Shown here: positions 17,723 to 26,125 of the stretch, one piece after another
How the letters are laid out: each line of letters starts with the position of its first letter
How positions within the stretch are numbered: the first letter of the stretch is position 1
NCBI GenBank assembly: GCA_946480465.1
Contig: CAMLJY010000030.1
Span: forward strand, 8,253-72,252
Direction: 5' to 3'
DNA: 64,000 bases
Origin: an uncultured Burkholderiales bacterium
GTDB lineage: Bacteria > Pseudomonadota > Gammaproteobacteria > Burkholderiales > Burkholderiaceae
Program-made: the position numbers and the translations under genes
Notes under the pieces: generated by a model
Seen by the model: only the letters and a program-made list of their open reading frames with translations
Told to the model about the DNA's origin: nothing
Database searches by the model: none

Positions 17723-18598
17723 TCATCGGGTGGTGGCGGTGGACGCCGCGGAAGCGGAAGGTGCGGCAGCGGTGGCAGGTGCTGCAGCATTGGCCGGTGC
17801 GGCTGTCGCGGAAGCCGCGCTGGCCGCCGGCGTCGCTGCATCCGAAGCTGACGCCGGCGGCTCGGATGCCGGGGGGGCGGGCTGTGAAGCCGCTGCCGGC
17901 GGCGGCACGGCGATGCCCAGCAGCCTGGCCTGCGCCAGCAGTGCCTCGGCCGTGGGTGCCTGGCGCAGCCCTTCGCGCACCAGCACCTCGGCATCGCGTT
18001 TCAGGCCGCGCTTGATCAGCACGTCGGCCCACTGGGTGTAAGCGGGCCAATAGTCGGGCTTGATGGAGCGGGCCGTGGCATAGGCCTCCTGCGCGTCGGC
18101 CCAGTTCTCGGCCAGCACCCAGGCCTCGCCGATGCGCACCCAGATCTCCGGCAGCAGCACGAAGCCGGGCTGGGTGTTCTTGATGACGAAGTAGTACTCG
18201 CTGACGATCTGGCGGATGCGTGCGCCGTACTGCGGCGCGGTCCTGCCTTCGCGCTGCAGCCGCCGCAGCTCCACCAGGCCCCAGCAGTAGTGGTGCAGGG
18301 TCCAGAAGCCCTTGCCCATCAGGCCTTCCCAGTGGCTGGCGCGCGGCGACCGGTTCTTCGAGTACTCGTGGCCGTAGTGGAAGCCTTCGGTGTCGATGCA
18401 GTACGGCGGCAGCAGCGCGATCTCGCCGTTGGTGACGTTCTCCGGCTTCTTCGCAACCGCGCCCTGGGCCAGGGCCAGACAGAGCAGCGCGGCAGCGCCC
18501 AGGCGCGTGGAGCGCGCGGGGCACAGAGAGCGAGCGGGGCGCCGCTGCGGCTCAGGCAGGCCGGTGCGGGGCTTCCTCAGGGCATTCGACGGTCGCAT
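17723..18598 (-). CDS. Secreted TPR protein of the EPS locus
   Basis: A 291-residue protein with a signal peptide (RLGAAALLCLALAQGAVA, about residues 33-50), then a conserved region with PPYCIDTEGFHYGHEYSKN and GKGFWTLHHYCWGLVELRR, then two or three TPR-like helices (AQEAYATARSIKPDYWPAYTQWADVLIKRG). The last 60 residues are a low-complexity Ala/Pro/Ser tail. ATG 18598 is preferred because GGAG lies eight bases upstream; the GTG at 18607 overlaps the previous stop. It is probably periplasmic or outer-membrane-associated and may scaffold assembly or export proteins. The region before the TPRs has two conserved-looking Cys residues and no assigned function. Confidence 0.7.
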   Translation of the reverse strand: MRPSNALRKPRTGLPEPQRRPARSLCPARSTRLGAAALLCLALAQGAVAKKPENVTNGEIALLPPYCIDTEGFHYGHEYSKNRSPRASHWEGLMGKGFWTLHHYCWGLVELRRLQREGRTAPQYGARIRQIVSEYYFVIKNTQPGFVLLPEIWVRIGEAWVLAENWADAQEAYATARSIKPDYWPAYTQWADVLIKRGLKRDAEVLVREGLRQAPTAEALLAQARLLGIAVPPPAAASQPAPPASEPPASASDAATPAASAASATAAPANAAAPATAAAPSASAASTATTR

Positions 18599-18603
18599 GC
18601 TTG

Positions 18604-20862
18604 TCACTCCGTGGTCGCCGCACCGGGCCGCGCGCCGCGTGCGGCGCCGGGCCGCGCGCGCGCGGTCTTCAGCAGGCCGCTGGCACTGCGCCGCAGCAGC
18701 TCGCCCAGCAGCTGCAGCAGGCCCGCGAGCGAGCGGGTATGGTAGGCGGCGATGCCCCAGCGCTCGCGGCGGCTGCGCAGCCAGTCTTTCTTGTAGGCAT
18801 CGTCGCCGCTCAGGTAGTCCACCTGGTCGACGCGGTCGACCTCCAGCACGTGCCGCAGCAGCTTGGCGGTGAGCAGGCTGCCCGGCGAATAACGGCTGAA
18901 GTCCATGTCATGGGCCAGCTTGTAGATGTCGGCCTTGCGGTCGGCCACCAGCCATATTTGCGCTGCCACCGGCTTGTCGTGCAGCCAGGCCAGGCCCAGC
19001 CGCACGCAGCCGCGCTGGCCGAAGACGCGGATCAGCTCGGGCAGGAACTCGGGGTAGGGCTCGGCACGCTTCCAGCTGTGCGCGTAGACCTGCAGGTAGC
19101 TCGCCAGCGCGGCCTGCAGCTCGGCCGGCTCGCGCAGGATCTCGAAGCGGCCGCCATCGGCGAGGAAGCGCTTCAGCGTGCGCGCCAGCGTGTTGCGCAC
19201 GCGGCTGTCCAGGCCGTGCTCGTAATCGGCCCACGAGCTTTCGATGCGCTGGTACCAGTTGCCGAAGCAGAAGAAGCGGAACGGGAACCAGCCGCCCTGC
19301 TCCAGCGCCGAGTACAGGTGCTGGTAGGCCTCGCTGTCGGGGTCCATCGGCGCGAAGGTGAAGCTGGCGGCGCCGCCGGCGTCGCGTGCCAGCGCCTGCA
19401 GCGCCAGCGTCAGCCCGGCGGGCTTGCAGCGCGGGCTCAGCGCCGGTGCGAAGAGCGAGGTGTAGTAGTTGGCCAGCCCCGACAGCAGGTGGCCGCGCCG
19501 GCGCTGCTGCACCAGGGCCGGCAGCACCGCGATGCAGTGGGCGCCGTCGCGCACGACGGCAAAGCGCACGATGCTGCCGGCGAACACCGCCCGCGTCAGC
19601 GTGCGGTACCAGTCGGTGCCGAACTGCAGGCTCTGGTCCTCCGCGGCGTCCATCAGCTTGATGGCGTCCTCGGGCAGCTCGTCGAGCGAGGCGTGCAGCG
19701 CCACCTCCAGGCCCCCGGCATCGGCGGCGCGCGGGCGCAGCAGCTGGCGCGTCATGCGCATGCCGGTCACCAGGTGCTGGGCCGCTGCGCCGCGGTACAG
19801 CGTCATGTGGCTGATCACGCGCTGCCCGGTGGCCCAGGCCAGTTGGTCCTGCGTGGCGTCGGTGTAGAACTCGACCTGCTTGCCGGCATGCCGCGCGAAC
19901 AGGTTCTCCAGCACCGCGCGCAGCAGCACGCGGCCGGGGGCGTGCTTGTCGAGGGCTTCGTTGTAGGTGGTCTTCAGCATGACCACCAGCTGGCCGCCGT
20001 GCACGATCAGGCGTGAGGCAGCCAGCGTCTCGCCCAGCCACAGCTCGTGCACTTCCGCCTGCCCGGCTTCGGCGCACGCGCGCATCAGGCCGGTGTAGAA
20101 GCGGCCTTGCTCGTTGTCCGGTCCCAGCGCGGTGCCGGCCGCGCCCTTCCAGCCCTGCGATTCCAGCGTCGCGTAGCGCTGCACCGCTTCCACGACGCCG
20201 GCCGGATCGGTCACCACGTCGTGCCGCAGCGGCATCTCGGCGGCGGCGCGGCGTTCGTAACGGCGGATGTTTTGGCGCAGGCCTGACGGCCGTGCCGCCC
20301 AGTAGGCGTCGAAGCTGCCGCTGAGCGTCACGTTCATCGTCAGCGCGTGGCGCAGCTTCTCGCTCGCCGTGTAGGCGCGCGCCGGCTCGATGAAGGCGGG
20401 GTCGACGCACAGCAGGTCGAGGCCGACGGCGGGTCCCGGCAGGCTGCGGATCAGCTCGCCCATCGGCTCCGAAGGCGACAGCAGCAGCGGACCGACCTGC
20501 GCCTGCGACGGCAGGAAGGTGGTCCACAGCCCGCCGCCGCGCCGCTGCAGTATGGCCATGGCTTCGGGCCGGTCGCTGGTGCCGCGCAGGCACAGCACCT
20601 GCCGGCCGTCGCCGAAGTGGCGCAGCATGCGGTCGACGAAGTCGCCCGACAGCATCGGATGGTTGCGCATCAGGCGCTGGTTCAGGACGTCCCAGGCGGC
20701 GCGGTGCAGTCCCAGGCCTTCGCCGGGACCGAGCGGCAGCACCTGCCAGCGCCGGGCGCGTTCGTCCCGGGCGGGCGCGGTGCGCTCGGGCTGCGGCGGG
20801 CGGGCCGGCATGGCGGGCGCCAGCGGTTCGGCGGGGCGGGGCGTGGAGGCGGGGTGCGTCAT
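18604..20862 (-). CDS. Tandem double BioF2/FemAB-like GNAT protein
   Basis: A 752-residue protein made of two successive GNAT-like halves. The first half contains WAARPSGLRQNIRRYERR near 185-202 and a C lobe with EFYTDATQDQLAWATG. The second half has DSRVRNTLARTLKRFLADGG near 555-574 and VDYLSGDDAYKKDWL near the end. Both patterns correspond to the same conserved elements of PF13480 proteins, so this appears to be a duplication and fusion. The ATG at 20862 overlaps the upstream aminotransferase stop (ATGA). It probably makes amide bonds on two positions or two substrates, or one half is regulatory. Length is about twice that of the sibling GNAT at 13715-14968. Confidence 0.75.
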   Translation of the reverse strand: MTHPASTPRPAEPLAPAMPARPPQPERTAPARDERARRWQVLPLGPGEGLGLHRAAWDVLNQRLMRNHPMLSGDFVDRMLRHFGDGRQVLCLRGTSDRPEAMAILQRRGGGLWTTFLPSQAQVGPLLLSPSEPMGELIRSLPGPAVGLDLLCVDPAFIEPARAYTASEKLRHALTMNVTLSGSFDAYWAARPSGLRQNIRRYERRAAAEMPLRHDVVTDPAGVVEAVQRYATLESQGWKGAAGTALGPDNEQGRFYTGLMRACAEAGQAEVHELWLGETLAASRLIVHGGQLVVMLKTTYNEALDKHAPGRVLLRAVLENLFARHAGKQVEFYTDATQDQLAWATGQRVISHMTLYRGAAAQHLVTGMRMTRQLLRPRAADAGGLEVALHASLDELPEDAIKLMDAAEDQSLQFGTDWYRTLTRAVFAGSIVRFAVVRDGAHCIAVLPALVQQRRRGHLLSGLANYYTSLFAPALSPRCKPAGLTLALQALARDAGGAASFTFAPMDPDSEAYQHLYSALEQGGWFPFRFFCFGNWYQRIESSWADYEHGLDSRVRNTLARTLKRFLADGGRFEILREPAELQAALASYLQVYAHSWKRAEPYPEFLPELIRVFGQRGCVRLGLAWLHDKPVAAQIWLVADRKADIYKLAHDMDFSRYSPGSLLTAKLLRHVLEVDRVDQVDYLSGDDAYKKDWLRSRRERWGIAAYHTRSLAGLLQLLGELLRRSASGLLKTARARPGAARGARPGAATTE

Positions 20863-22034
20863 GCCGGTCGGCCCCGCTGGTGCGCCGCGATGAAGGCGAT
20901 GGTGCGGTCGATGTCGCTCGGCTGCAGGCTCTGGTGGCACAGCAGCTGCAGCACATGGTGACTCCAGCCGGGGCCGGCGTCGCCGGGGACGCTCGGGGTG
21001 CCCGGCCAGCGCCGGTTCCAGCGCGAAACGGCCAGGCCGGCATTGCGCATGGCCAGGTACAGCCCGTCCGGCTCCTCGGCCCACAGCGGCAGCACGAAGG
21101 GCACGGCCCGCTCGGCGGCGGCGGCCCGCGGATCCCACAGCAGCCGCGTGCCCGGCACGCCGGCCAGGCCCTGCGCCAGGCGCTGGAAGTTGGCGCGCCG
21201 CCGTGCCATGGCGCCTCCCAGCGGCAGGCTGCGCACCAGGGCCGCGGCGATGGCGCTGGGGCGTTCGCCGACGCGGGCCAGGTCGGCCGCGGCCATCAGC
21301 GTGGCGGCATCGGCCTCGGAGGCCGCGGCCGCGAAGCGCGTGACCGCGGTGGCCGGCCGCCGCCGCAGCCGGCGCCACAGCCCGACGAGCGCGCCATCCC
21401 AGCCGCGCGCCGGGCGCCGCTCCAGCAAGTCCACCAGGGCCTGCAGCTGGCGCCGCAGCGGCGCCGGCGTGAGCACGAGCGGCGGCAGTGGCCGCTGCGC
21501 GCTGACCAGCAGCCCGGCCTCGGGCACCGGCAGGAATTTCGTCAGGCTCGCGATCGCGAAATCGCCCCAGCCGCCCACCGGCCGCTCGCCGGCGATGCCG
21601 TGCAGGCAGTGGGCGCAGTCCTCGATCAGCGCGACGCGGCGTGCGTCGCACCACTGCCGCACCGCCGCCAGCGACTGCGCGCGGCCGAAGTAGTGGGCGA
21701 CGACGATTGCCGCCGCCCCTTCGTCCGGCAGCCGGTCCACCTGGGGCAGGCCGCGCTCGTCGATCGCGAACCAGGCCGGGCGCAGGCCCAGCGCCAGCAC
21801 CGGCGCGACCATGGTTTCGCAGTGGAAGCTCGGCAGCAGCACGGTGGCGCCGGCGGGCAGCTGCAGCGCGCGCAGCGCCAGCCACAGCGCCGCGCGGCCG
21901 CTGGTCGCCAGGCGCTGGTGCGGCCAGCGCAGCAGGTGCGGCAGCGCCGCGGCCGCCGGCGGCGCGCAGACGCTGGCCCAGCCGAACACGGGGCTGCGCG
22001 GCAGCGCCGGCAGCGTCTGCGCGGACTCAGCCAT
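20859..22034 (-). CDS. DegT/DnrJ/EryC1-type PLP aminotransferase, copy B
   Basis: A 391-residue protein. The N-terminal TSGRAALWLAL, the LLPSFHCETMV segment, IEDCAHCLHG and ASLTKFLPVPEAGLL define the PLP-binding fold; the lysine is Lys166. It shares the layout of copy A but is clearly diverged, with many Ala-rich stretches. The start at 22034 lies within the end of hydrolase 1 (8-base overlap). It is followed immediately by the double GNAT, so the order aminotransferase then acetyltransferase occurs twice in this operon. The substrate is unknown; a keto sugar or a keto precursor bound to the ACP are both conceivable. Confidence 0.78.
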   Translation of the reverse strand: MAESAQTLPALPRSPVFGWASVCAPPAAAALPHLLRWPHQRLATSGRAALWLALRALQLPAGATVLLPSFHCETMVAPVLALGLRPAWFAIDERGLPQVDRLPDEGAAAIVVAHYFGRAQSLAAVRQWCDARRVALIEDCAHCLHGIAGERPVGGWGDFAIASLTKFLPVPEAGLLVSAQRPLPPLVLTPAPLRRQLQALVDLLERRPARGWDGALVGLWRRLRRRPATAVTRFAAAASEADAATLMAAADLARVGERPSAIAAALVRSLPLGGAMARRRANFQRLAQGLAGVPGTRLLWDPRAAAAERAVPFVLPLWAEEPDGLYLAMRNAGLAVSRWNRRWPGTPSVPGDAGPGWSHHVLQLLCHQSLQPSDIDRTIAFIAAHQRGRPA

Positions 22035-22923
22035 GGCGTGCCCGCAGTCCGGTGCGCTCCAGCCAGTCGCACACCGCGGCCAGTGCAGCCTGTTTGGCGC
22101 CGGGCGTCGACAAGGTGTGATCGGCCCCGGGCAGGTCGACCCGCATCAGGCCGTTTCGGGACTCCGCGCCGCGCCACTCGGGCTGCGACTTCAGCGCCTC
22201 GTCGAATTCGCGCGCGGTGTAGTCCTGTTCACTCATCAGCAGCAGCACGGGGCCGGGATGCGCCTTCCAGCCCGCGGCCATGCGGACGGTGTAGGGCGCC
22301 TGGGCATCGGCCTGGCCGCCGGCCGGTGTCGTGCTGCCGCGCCGGCCGCCCAGCATGGCGAGCACGCTGCGCAGCAGCCCGCCCAGGGCGGACAAGCCGA
22401 CCCCGCCGCCGGCCAGCTTGCGCCAGAAGGCCGGGTCGCGCAGCCGCTGCAGGTAGTAGTGCTTGACCTGGGTGCGCGCATGCGTCGCCGCGCTGCGTAC
22501 CCAGGGATTCAGCAGCGCCAGGCCCAGCACCCGCGGGTCGCGGCGCTCGGCCTGGTACATCAGCGCGGCGGAGGCGCCGTCGCACAGGCCGAACAGCACC
22601 CAGCGCTGAACGCCGGGCAAGGCGCGTGCGCCTGCGTCCAGCGCGCTCGCGATGTCGGGCGTCTGCTGCTCGAAGCCGAGCGGCTGGCCCTCGCTGTCGC
22701 CCATGCCGCGCACGTCGAATCGCAGTGCCGGCACGCCGGCCCGCGCGAGGCCACGGGCCAGGTGCACGAACTGGCGGTGGCTCCCGGCACGGTACTGCGG
22801 CCCGCCGACGACGATGACGACGCCGACCTCGGCCGCCTGCGCAGGCGCTGGCGCCGCGAGGACGCCCTCGAGGCGATCGTCCCCGCAGGGCCACGACAGC
22901 GCGTGCTCTTGCCAGTTCAGCAT
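22027..22923 (-). CDS. Exosortase A system-associated hydrolase 1 (alpha/beta fold)
   Basis: A 298-residue alpha/beta-hydrolase-like protein. VGGPQYRAGSHRQF and LRFDVRGMGDSEG are hallmarks of the exosortase-associated family I recall as TIGR03100. The nucleophile-elbow position reads GLCDGAS, with Cys where most hydrolases have Ser. A late DHTLST could supply the catalytic His. The family is found only with exosortase A and the partner hydrolase 2, the ACP, the acyl-CoA ligase and the decarboxylase, all present here. The reaction is unknown; thioester or ester cleavage of an ACP-bound product is plausible. Start ATG 22923; the gap to hydrolase 2 is 30 bases. Confidence 0.88.
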   Translation of the reverse strand: MLNWQEHALSWPCGDDRLEGVLAAPAPAQAAEVGVVIVVGGPQYRAGSHRQFVHLARGLARAGVPALRFDVRGMGDSEGQPLGFEQQTPDIASALDAGARALPGVQRWVLFGLCDGASAALMYQAERRDPRVLGLALLNPWVRSAATHARTQVKHYYLQRLRDPAFWRKLAGGGVGLSALGGLLRSVLAMLGGRRGSTTPAGGQADAQAPYTVRMAAGWKAHPGPVLLLMSEQDYTAREFDEALKSQPEWRGAESRNGLMRVDLPGADHTLSTPGAKQAALAAVCDWLERTGLRARHG

Positions 22924-22953
22924 CGGGATGGTTCTGTTTCCCCGGGCGGCCGG

Positions 22954-23871
22954 CTACGCGGCGGCCAGGGCTTGCTCGGCCGCGGGCGGGATCCGGCTCG
23001 CCTGCACGAGCGCCGGGCATTCTTCGATTTCAACCGTGGACCAGAAGGGCGGGCCCTGGACGGCCTCGGCCTGCGCCGTCCAGCCGGCGCTGCGCCAGCG
23101 CTGCAGCACCGCCTGGCTGGCCGGGAGCAGTTCGCGGTCCTCGCGCACCGTGGCCTCGAGCCAGCGCAGGTGGCCCGGCGCCACGCCGGCGGGTGCGTCG
23201 AGCGCCGCGGCCTCCAGCCCCAGCGCCAGCGCCGGCGGCAGCACGTAGCCCGCGACCTCGATGCTGCGGCCGGCGGCGAGGTCCGCCTTCAGCCGGCCGA
23301 CGATCTGCTGCGATTCGGCCGACTGCATCATCGCCGCCTGCTTCAGCCGCAGGAACTGCTGCAGCACCTGCTTGCCCGAGCCCTGCGGCTGCCAGAACAG
23401 GAAGTTCAGCGGACCCGGCACGCGCGGTGCCGCCGCGCTGGCCAGCAGGCAGCCGGCGCGCAAGCCCCACAGCCACAGCGCGGGTGCGGCAACACCGGGC
23501 CACTGCTGGTGGTGGCGATCCCGTGCCAGCGCGCAGGCCTGGACGACGTCGTCGACCCAGGCTGCCCAGGAGGCGTCGGCCCAGTCGCCTGCACTGTCGC
23601 CGCAGCCCAGCAGGTCGAACTGCAGCACCGCGCAGCCATCCGCCGCCAGTGCGCGCGCCTGCAGCGCGGCCATGCGGCGAGCCTTGTTCATTTCTTCCGC
23701 GAACGGATGGACGTAGACGACCAGCGCGCGGGCGGGGGCGTCCGCCGGCGCGAGCCAGCGGCAGTAGCGCTGCGATGCCCCGGCCGCGTCGCGCGGCTCA
23801 GCCCCCGCGGCGGTGCCGGGCGGGCCGGCAGCAGGCCAGGCGGCGAAGAAGGACTCGTTGCGCAATCGCAT
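22954..23871 (-). CDS. Exosortase A system-associated hydrolase 2 (alpha/beta fold)
   Basis: A 305-residue protein with YVHPFAEEMNKARRMAALQA and LQFDLLGCGDSAGDW, signatures of the second exosortase-associated hydrolase family (TIGR03101 from memory). The elbow reads WGLRAGC, with no Ser or Cys in the usual nucleophile position, so either the Cys just after it acts or the protein is not a classical hydrolase. It always travels with hydrolase 1, as here. ATG start at 23871. The gap to the upstream ACP stop is 29 bases, in keeping with a single operon. Cytosolic; no signal peptide. Confidence 0.87.
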   Translation of the reverse strand: MRLRNESFFAAWPAAGPPGTAAGAEPRDAAGASQRYCRWLAPADAPARALVVYVHPFAEEMNKARRMAALQARALAADGCAVLQFDLLGCGDSAGDWADASWAAWVDDVVQACALARDRHHQQWPGVAAPALWLWGLRAGCLLASAAAPRVPGPLNFLFWQPQGSGKQVLQQFLRLKQAAMMQSAESQQIVGRLKADLAAGRSIEVAGYVLPPALALGLEAAALDAPAGVAPGHLRWLEATVREDRELLPASQAVLQRWRSAGWTAQAEAVQGPPFWSTVEIEECPALVQASRIPPAAEQALAAA

Positions 23872-23900
23872 TCAAGCCGGTGGCATGGGCGGGCGTTGGA

Positions 23901-24146
23901 TCAGAGCCGCTCGGCGACGAAGTCGACCAGCGCGCCGACCGATTCGAAGGTGCTGCCGACGATGTCGTCGTCGTCGATGGTCAGCCCCAGGCGTTCTTCC
24001 AGCGCGGTAATGATCGAGACGACGGCCATCGAATCGAGTTCCGGCACCGCGCCCAGCAGCGGCGTCTCGCGCGTGAACTGGGCGCTGCGCCCGTTCAAGC
24101 TCAGTACGTCATCGAGCAGACGCAGGACTTCCTGTTCAACGTTCAT
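23901..24146 (-). CDS. Acyl carrier protein, exosortase A-associated
   Basis: An 81-residue acidic protein with the phosphopantetheine motif ELDSMAV; Ser39 is the attachment site. The length and the helix II acidic patch fit a stand-alone ACP. The ATG at 24146 is chosen because the upstream in-frame extension is Pro/Arg-rich. It is the first gene of the long - strand operon and lies divergent from the AMP-forming acyl ligase, which presumably loads it. Together with the decarboxylase and the two hydrolases it forms the core accessory set of exosortase A loci, implying an acyl or aminoacyl intermediate carried as a thioester. Confidence 0.9.
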   Translation of the reverse strand: MNVEQEVLRLLDDVLSLNGRSAQFTRETPLLGAVPELDSMAVVSIITALEERLGLTIDDDDIVGSTFESVGALVDFVAERL

Positions 24147-24436
24147 GGGTCGGGTTCGGGGGCAGGGGGCCGGGGGTCCCGGCGGAGTGGGCGGAATTCT
24201 AGGCGTCGCCCTGCACGGTCCACAGCGCTGAAACAGAGGGCGGGCCGCCTCTTGAGACAACTGCGTCACGCCCGGCGCGATCCGCTGCCCTGATGGCCTT
24301 GCCTTCGCCCACGCGATGTTGCAGCGTAGCGGGCTGCCTGGCCGGCCGCCTGCCGGTCCACAGGCCCTTCATGCGCAGGCGAACCGTTAGAGTCGCGCCT
24401 GTCCCGCATCCCCCGTCGCCCGCGGCCCTTTCCTCC
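24147..24436. promoter_or_regulatory. Divergent promoter region between ACP operon and acyl ligase
   Basis: This 290-bp region has no gene. On the - strand a TAGAAT -10-like box (complement of ATTCTA at about 24193-24198) lies about 50 bases before the ACP start. On the + strand TTAGAGT near 24388 lies about 45 bases before the ligase ATG. Neither has a clear TTGACA partner, so activators may be needed. No sigma-54 -24/-12 element was recognised. Confidence 0.4.
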
Positions 24437-26068
24437 ATGGACTTCCGACCTCCCGAAGCCGTCCTGCTGCACGAGCTGATCCAGCGCGCCGCGCTGCTGT
24501 CGCCCGATGCACCGGCGCTGACCTCCGGTTCGCAGACGCTGCGCTACGGCGAGCTGGCGCAGGCCGTCGCGGCCTTCGCGTCCGGCCTCGTCGGCCTCGG
24601 CCTGCCGCGCTCCGGGCGCGTGGGCATCTGGCTGGAAAAGCGCGTCGAGACGGTGGTCGCCAGCTTCGGTGCACCCGCCGCCGGCGGGGTCATGGTGCCG
24701 ATGAACCCGATGCTCAAGCCCGAGCAGGTCGGCTACATCGCTCGCGATTGCGACGTGACGGTCCTCGTCACCTCGCCCGATCGGCTGGCGCTGCTGCTGC
24801 CCACGCTGGCCGAGTGCCCGTCGGTGCGCCACGTGGTGCTGACCGAGGTCGCCGGCCAGGCCGCGGCAGCCCCGCCCGCGCTGCCGCCGCATTGCAGCGC
24901 GATCGGCTGGTCCGAGCTGCTCGGCGGACCCGCGCGCAGCGGCAGCCGCGTCATCGACAGCGACGTCACCGCCATCCTCTACACCAGCGGTTCCACCGGC
25001 CGGCCCAAGGGCGTCGTGCTGTCCCACCGGAACATGGTGGCCGGGGCCAAGAGCGTGGCCTCCTACCTCGAGAACCGCCCCGGCGACACGCTGCTCGCGG
25101 CGCTGCCCTTGTCCTTCGACGCCGGCTTCAGCCAGCTCACCACGGCCTTTCATGCCGGCGCCCGCGTCGTGCTGCTGAACTATCTGCTGCCGCGCGACGT
25201 GCTCAAGGCGATGGAGCGCGAGCGCGTCACCGGCCTGACGGCGGTGCCGCCCCTGTACATCCAGCTGACCCAGCTCGAATGGCCGGCCGCCATCGACCAG
25301 CACCTGCGCTACTTTGCCAACACCGGCGGCCGCATGCCGCGCGAGACCTTGATGGCACTGCGCCAGCGCGTGCCCAGCGCCAAGCCCTTCCTGATGTACG
25401 GCCTGACCGAAGCCTTCCGCTCCACCTTCCTGCCGCCGGAAGAGGTGGACCGGCGCCCCGACTCCATCGGCAAGGCCATCCCGAACGCCGAGATCCTGGT
25501 GCTGCGCGAAGACGGCACCGAGTGCGCGGCCGACGAGCCGGGCGAGCTGGTGCACCGCGGGCCGCTGGTCGGCCAGGGCTATTGGAACGACCCCGAGAAG
25601 ACGGCCGAGCGCTACCGTCTGCTGCCGCCGGCGGTGGCCGGGCGTGCCATGGGCGTGCAGGTGCCCGAGTACGCCGTGTTCTCCGGCGACACGGTGCGGC
25701 GCGACGCCGAAGGCTTCCTGTACTTCATCGGCCGGCGCGACGAGATGATCAAGACCTCGGGCTACCGCGTGAGTCCGACGGAGGTGGAAGAGATCCTCTA
25801 CGCCACCCGCATGGTCGGCGAGTGCGTGGCCTTCGGCATCGACGACGATGCGCTGGGCCAGGTGATCCAGGTCATCGCGACGCCGGCCGACCCCGCCGTG
25901 CCGCTGGACGTGGAGGCGCTGCGCCAGGCCTGCCGTGCGCGCATGCCCGCCTACATGGTGCCCGCCGGCATCGAGCCGGCCGCCGGCCCGCTGCCGCGCA
26001 ATCCGAACGGCAAGATCGACCGCAAGCTGCTGTCCACCGCATGGGTCGAACGCCGGCAGGCGGCCTGA
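24437..26068 (+). CDS. Acyl-CoA ligase (AMP-forming), exosortase A system-associated
   Basis: A 543-residue ANL-superfamily enzyme. The P-loop-like ILYTSGSTGRPKG is near 180-192, the adenylate motif MYGLTEAF near 320, the hinge region FIGRRDEMIKTSGYR near 430, and the C-terminal catalytic lysine lies in NPNGKIDRKLL. It matches the exosortase-associated ligase family (TIGR03098). It should activate a carboxylic acid as the adenylate and load it on CoA or on the ACP encoded divergently. ATG 24437 follows TTTCCTCC, a weak site; in-frame upstream codons are not coding-like. The PLP decarboxylase follows 57 bases later, consistent with a two-gene operon. Confidence 0.92.
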   Translation: MDFRPPEAVLLHELIQRAALLSPDAPALTSGSQTLRYGELAQAVAAFASGLVGLGLPRSGRVGIWLEKRVETVVASFGAPAAGGVMVPMNPMLKPEQVGYIARDCDVTVLVTSPDRLALLLPTLAECPSVRHVVLTEVAGQAAAAPPALPPHCSAIGWSELLGGPARSGSRVIDSDVTAILYTSGSTGRPKGVVLSHRNMVAGAKSVASYLENRPGDTLLAALPLSFDAGFSQLTTAFHAGARVVLLNYLLPRDVLKAMERERVTGLTAVPPLYIQLTQLEWPAAIDQHLRYFANTGGRMPRETLMALRQRVPSAKPFLMYGLTEAFRSTFLPPEEVDRRPDSIGKAIPNAEILVLREDGTECAADEPGELVHRGPLVGQGYWNDPEKTAERYRLLPPAVAGRAMGVQVPEYAVFSGDTVRRDAEGFLYFIGRRDEMIKTSGYRVSPTEVEEILYATRMVGECVAFGIDDDALGQVIQVIATPADPAVPLDVEALRQACRARMPAYMVPAGIEPAAGPLPRNPNGKIDRKLLSTAWVERRQAA

Positions 26069-26125
26069 CACCGTCGCGCGTCCTTTGCCCGTCAGCACCG
26101 CCATTCGCTTCAATCGAGGTTGCCC

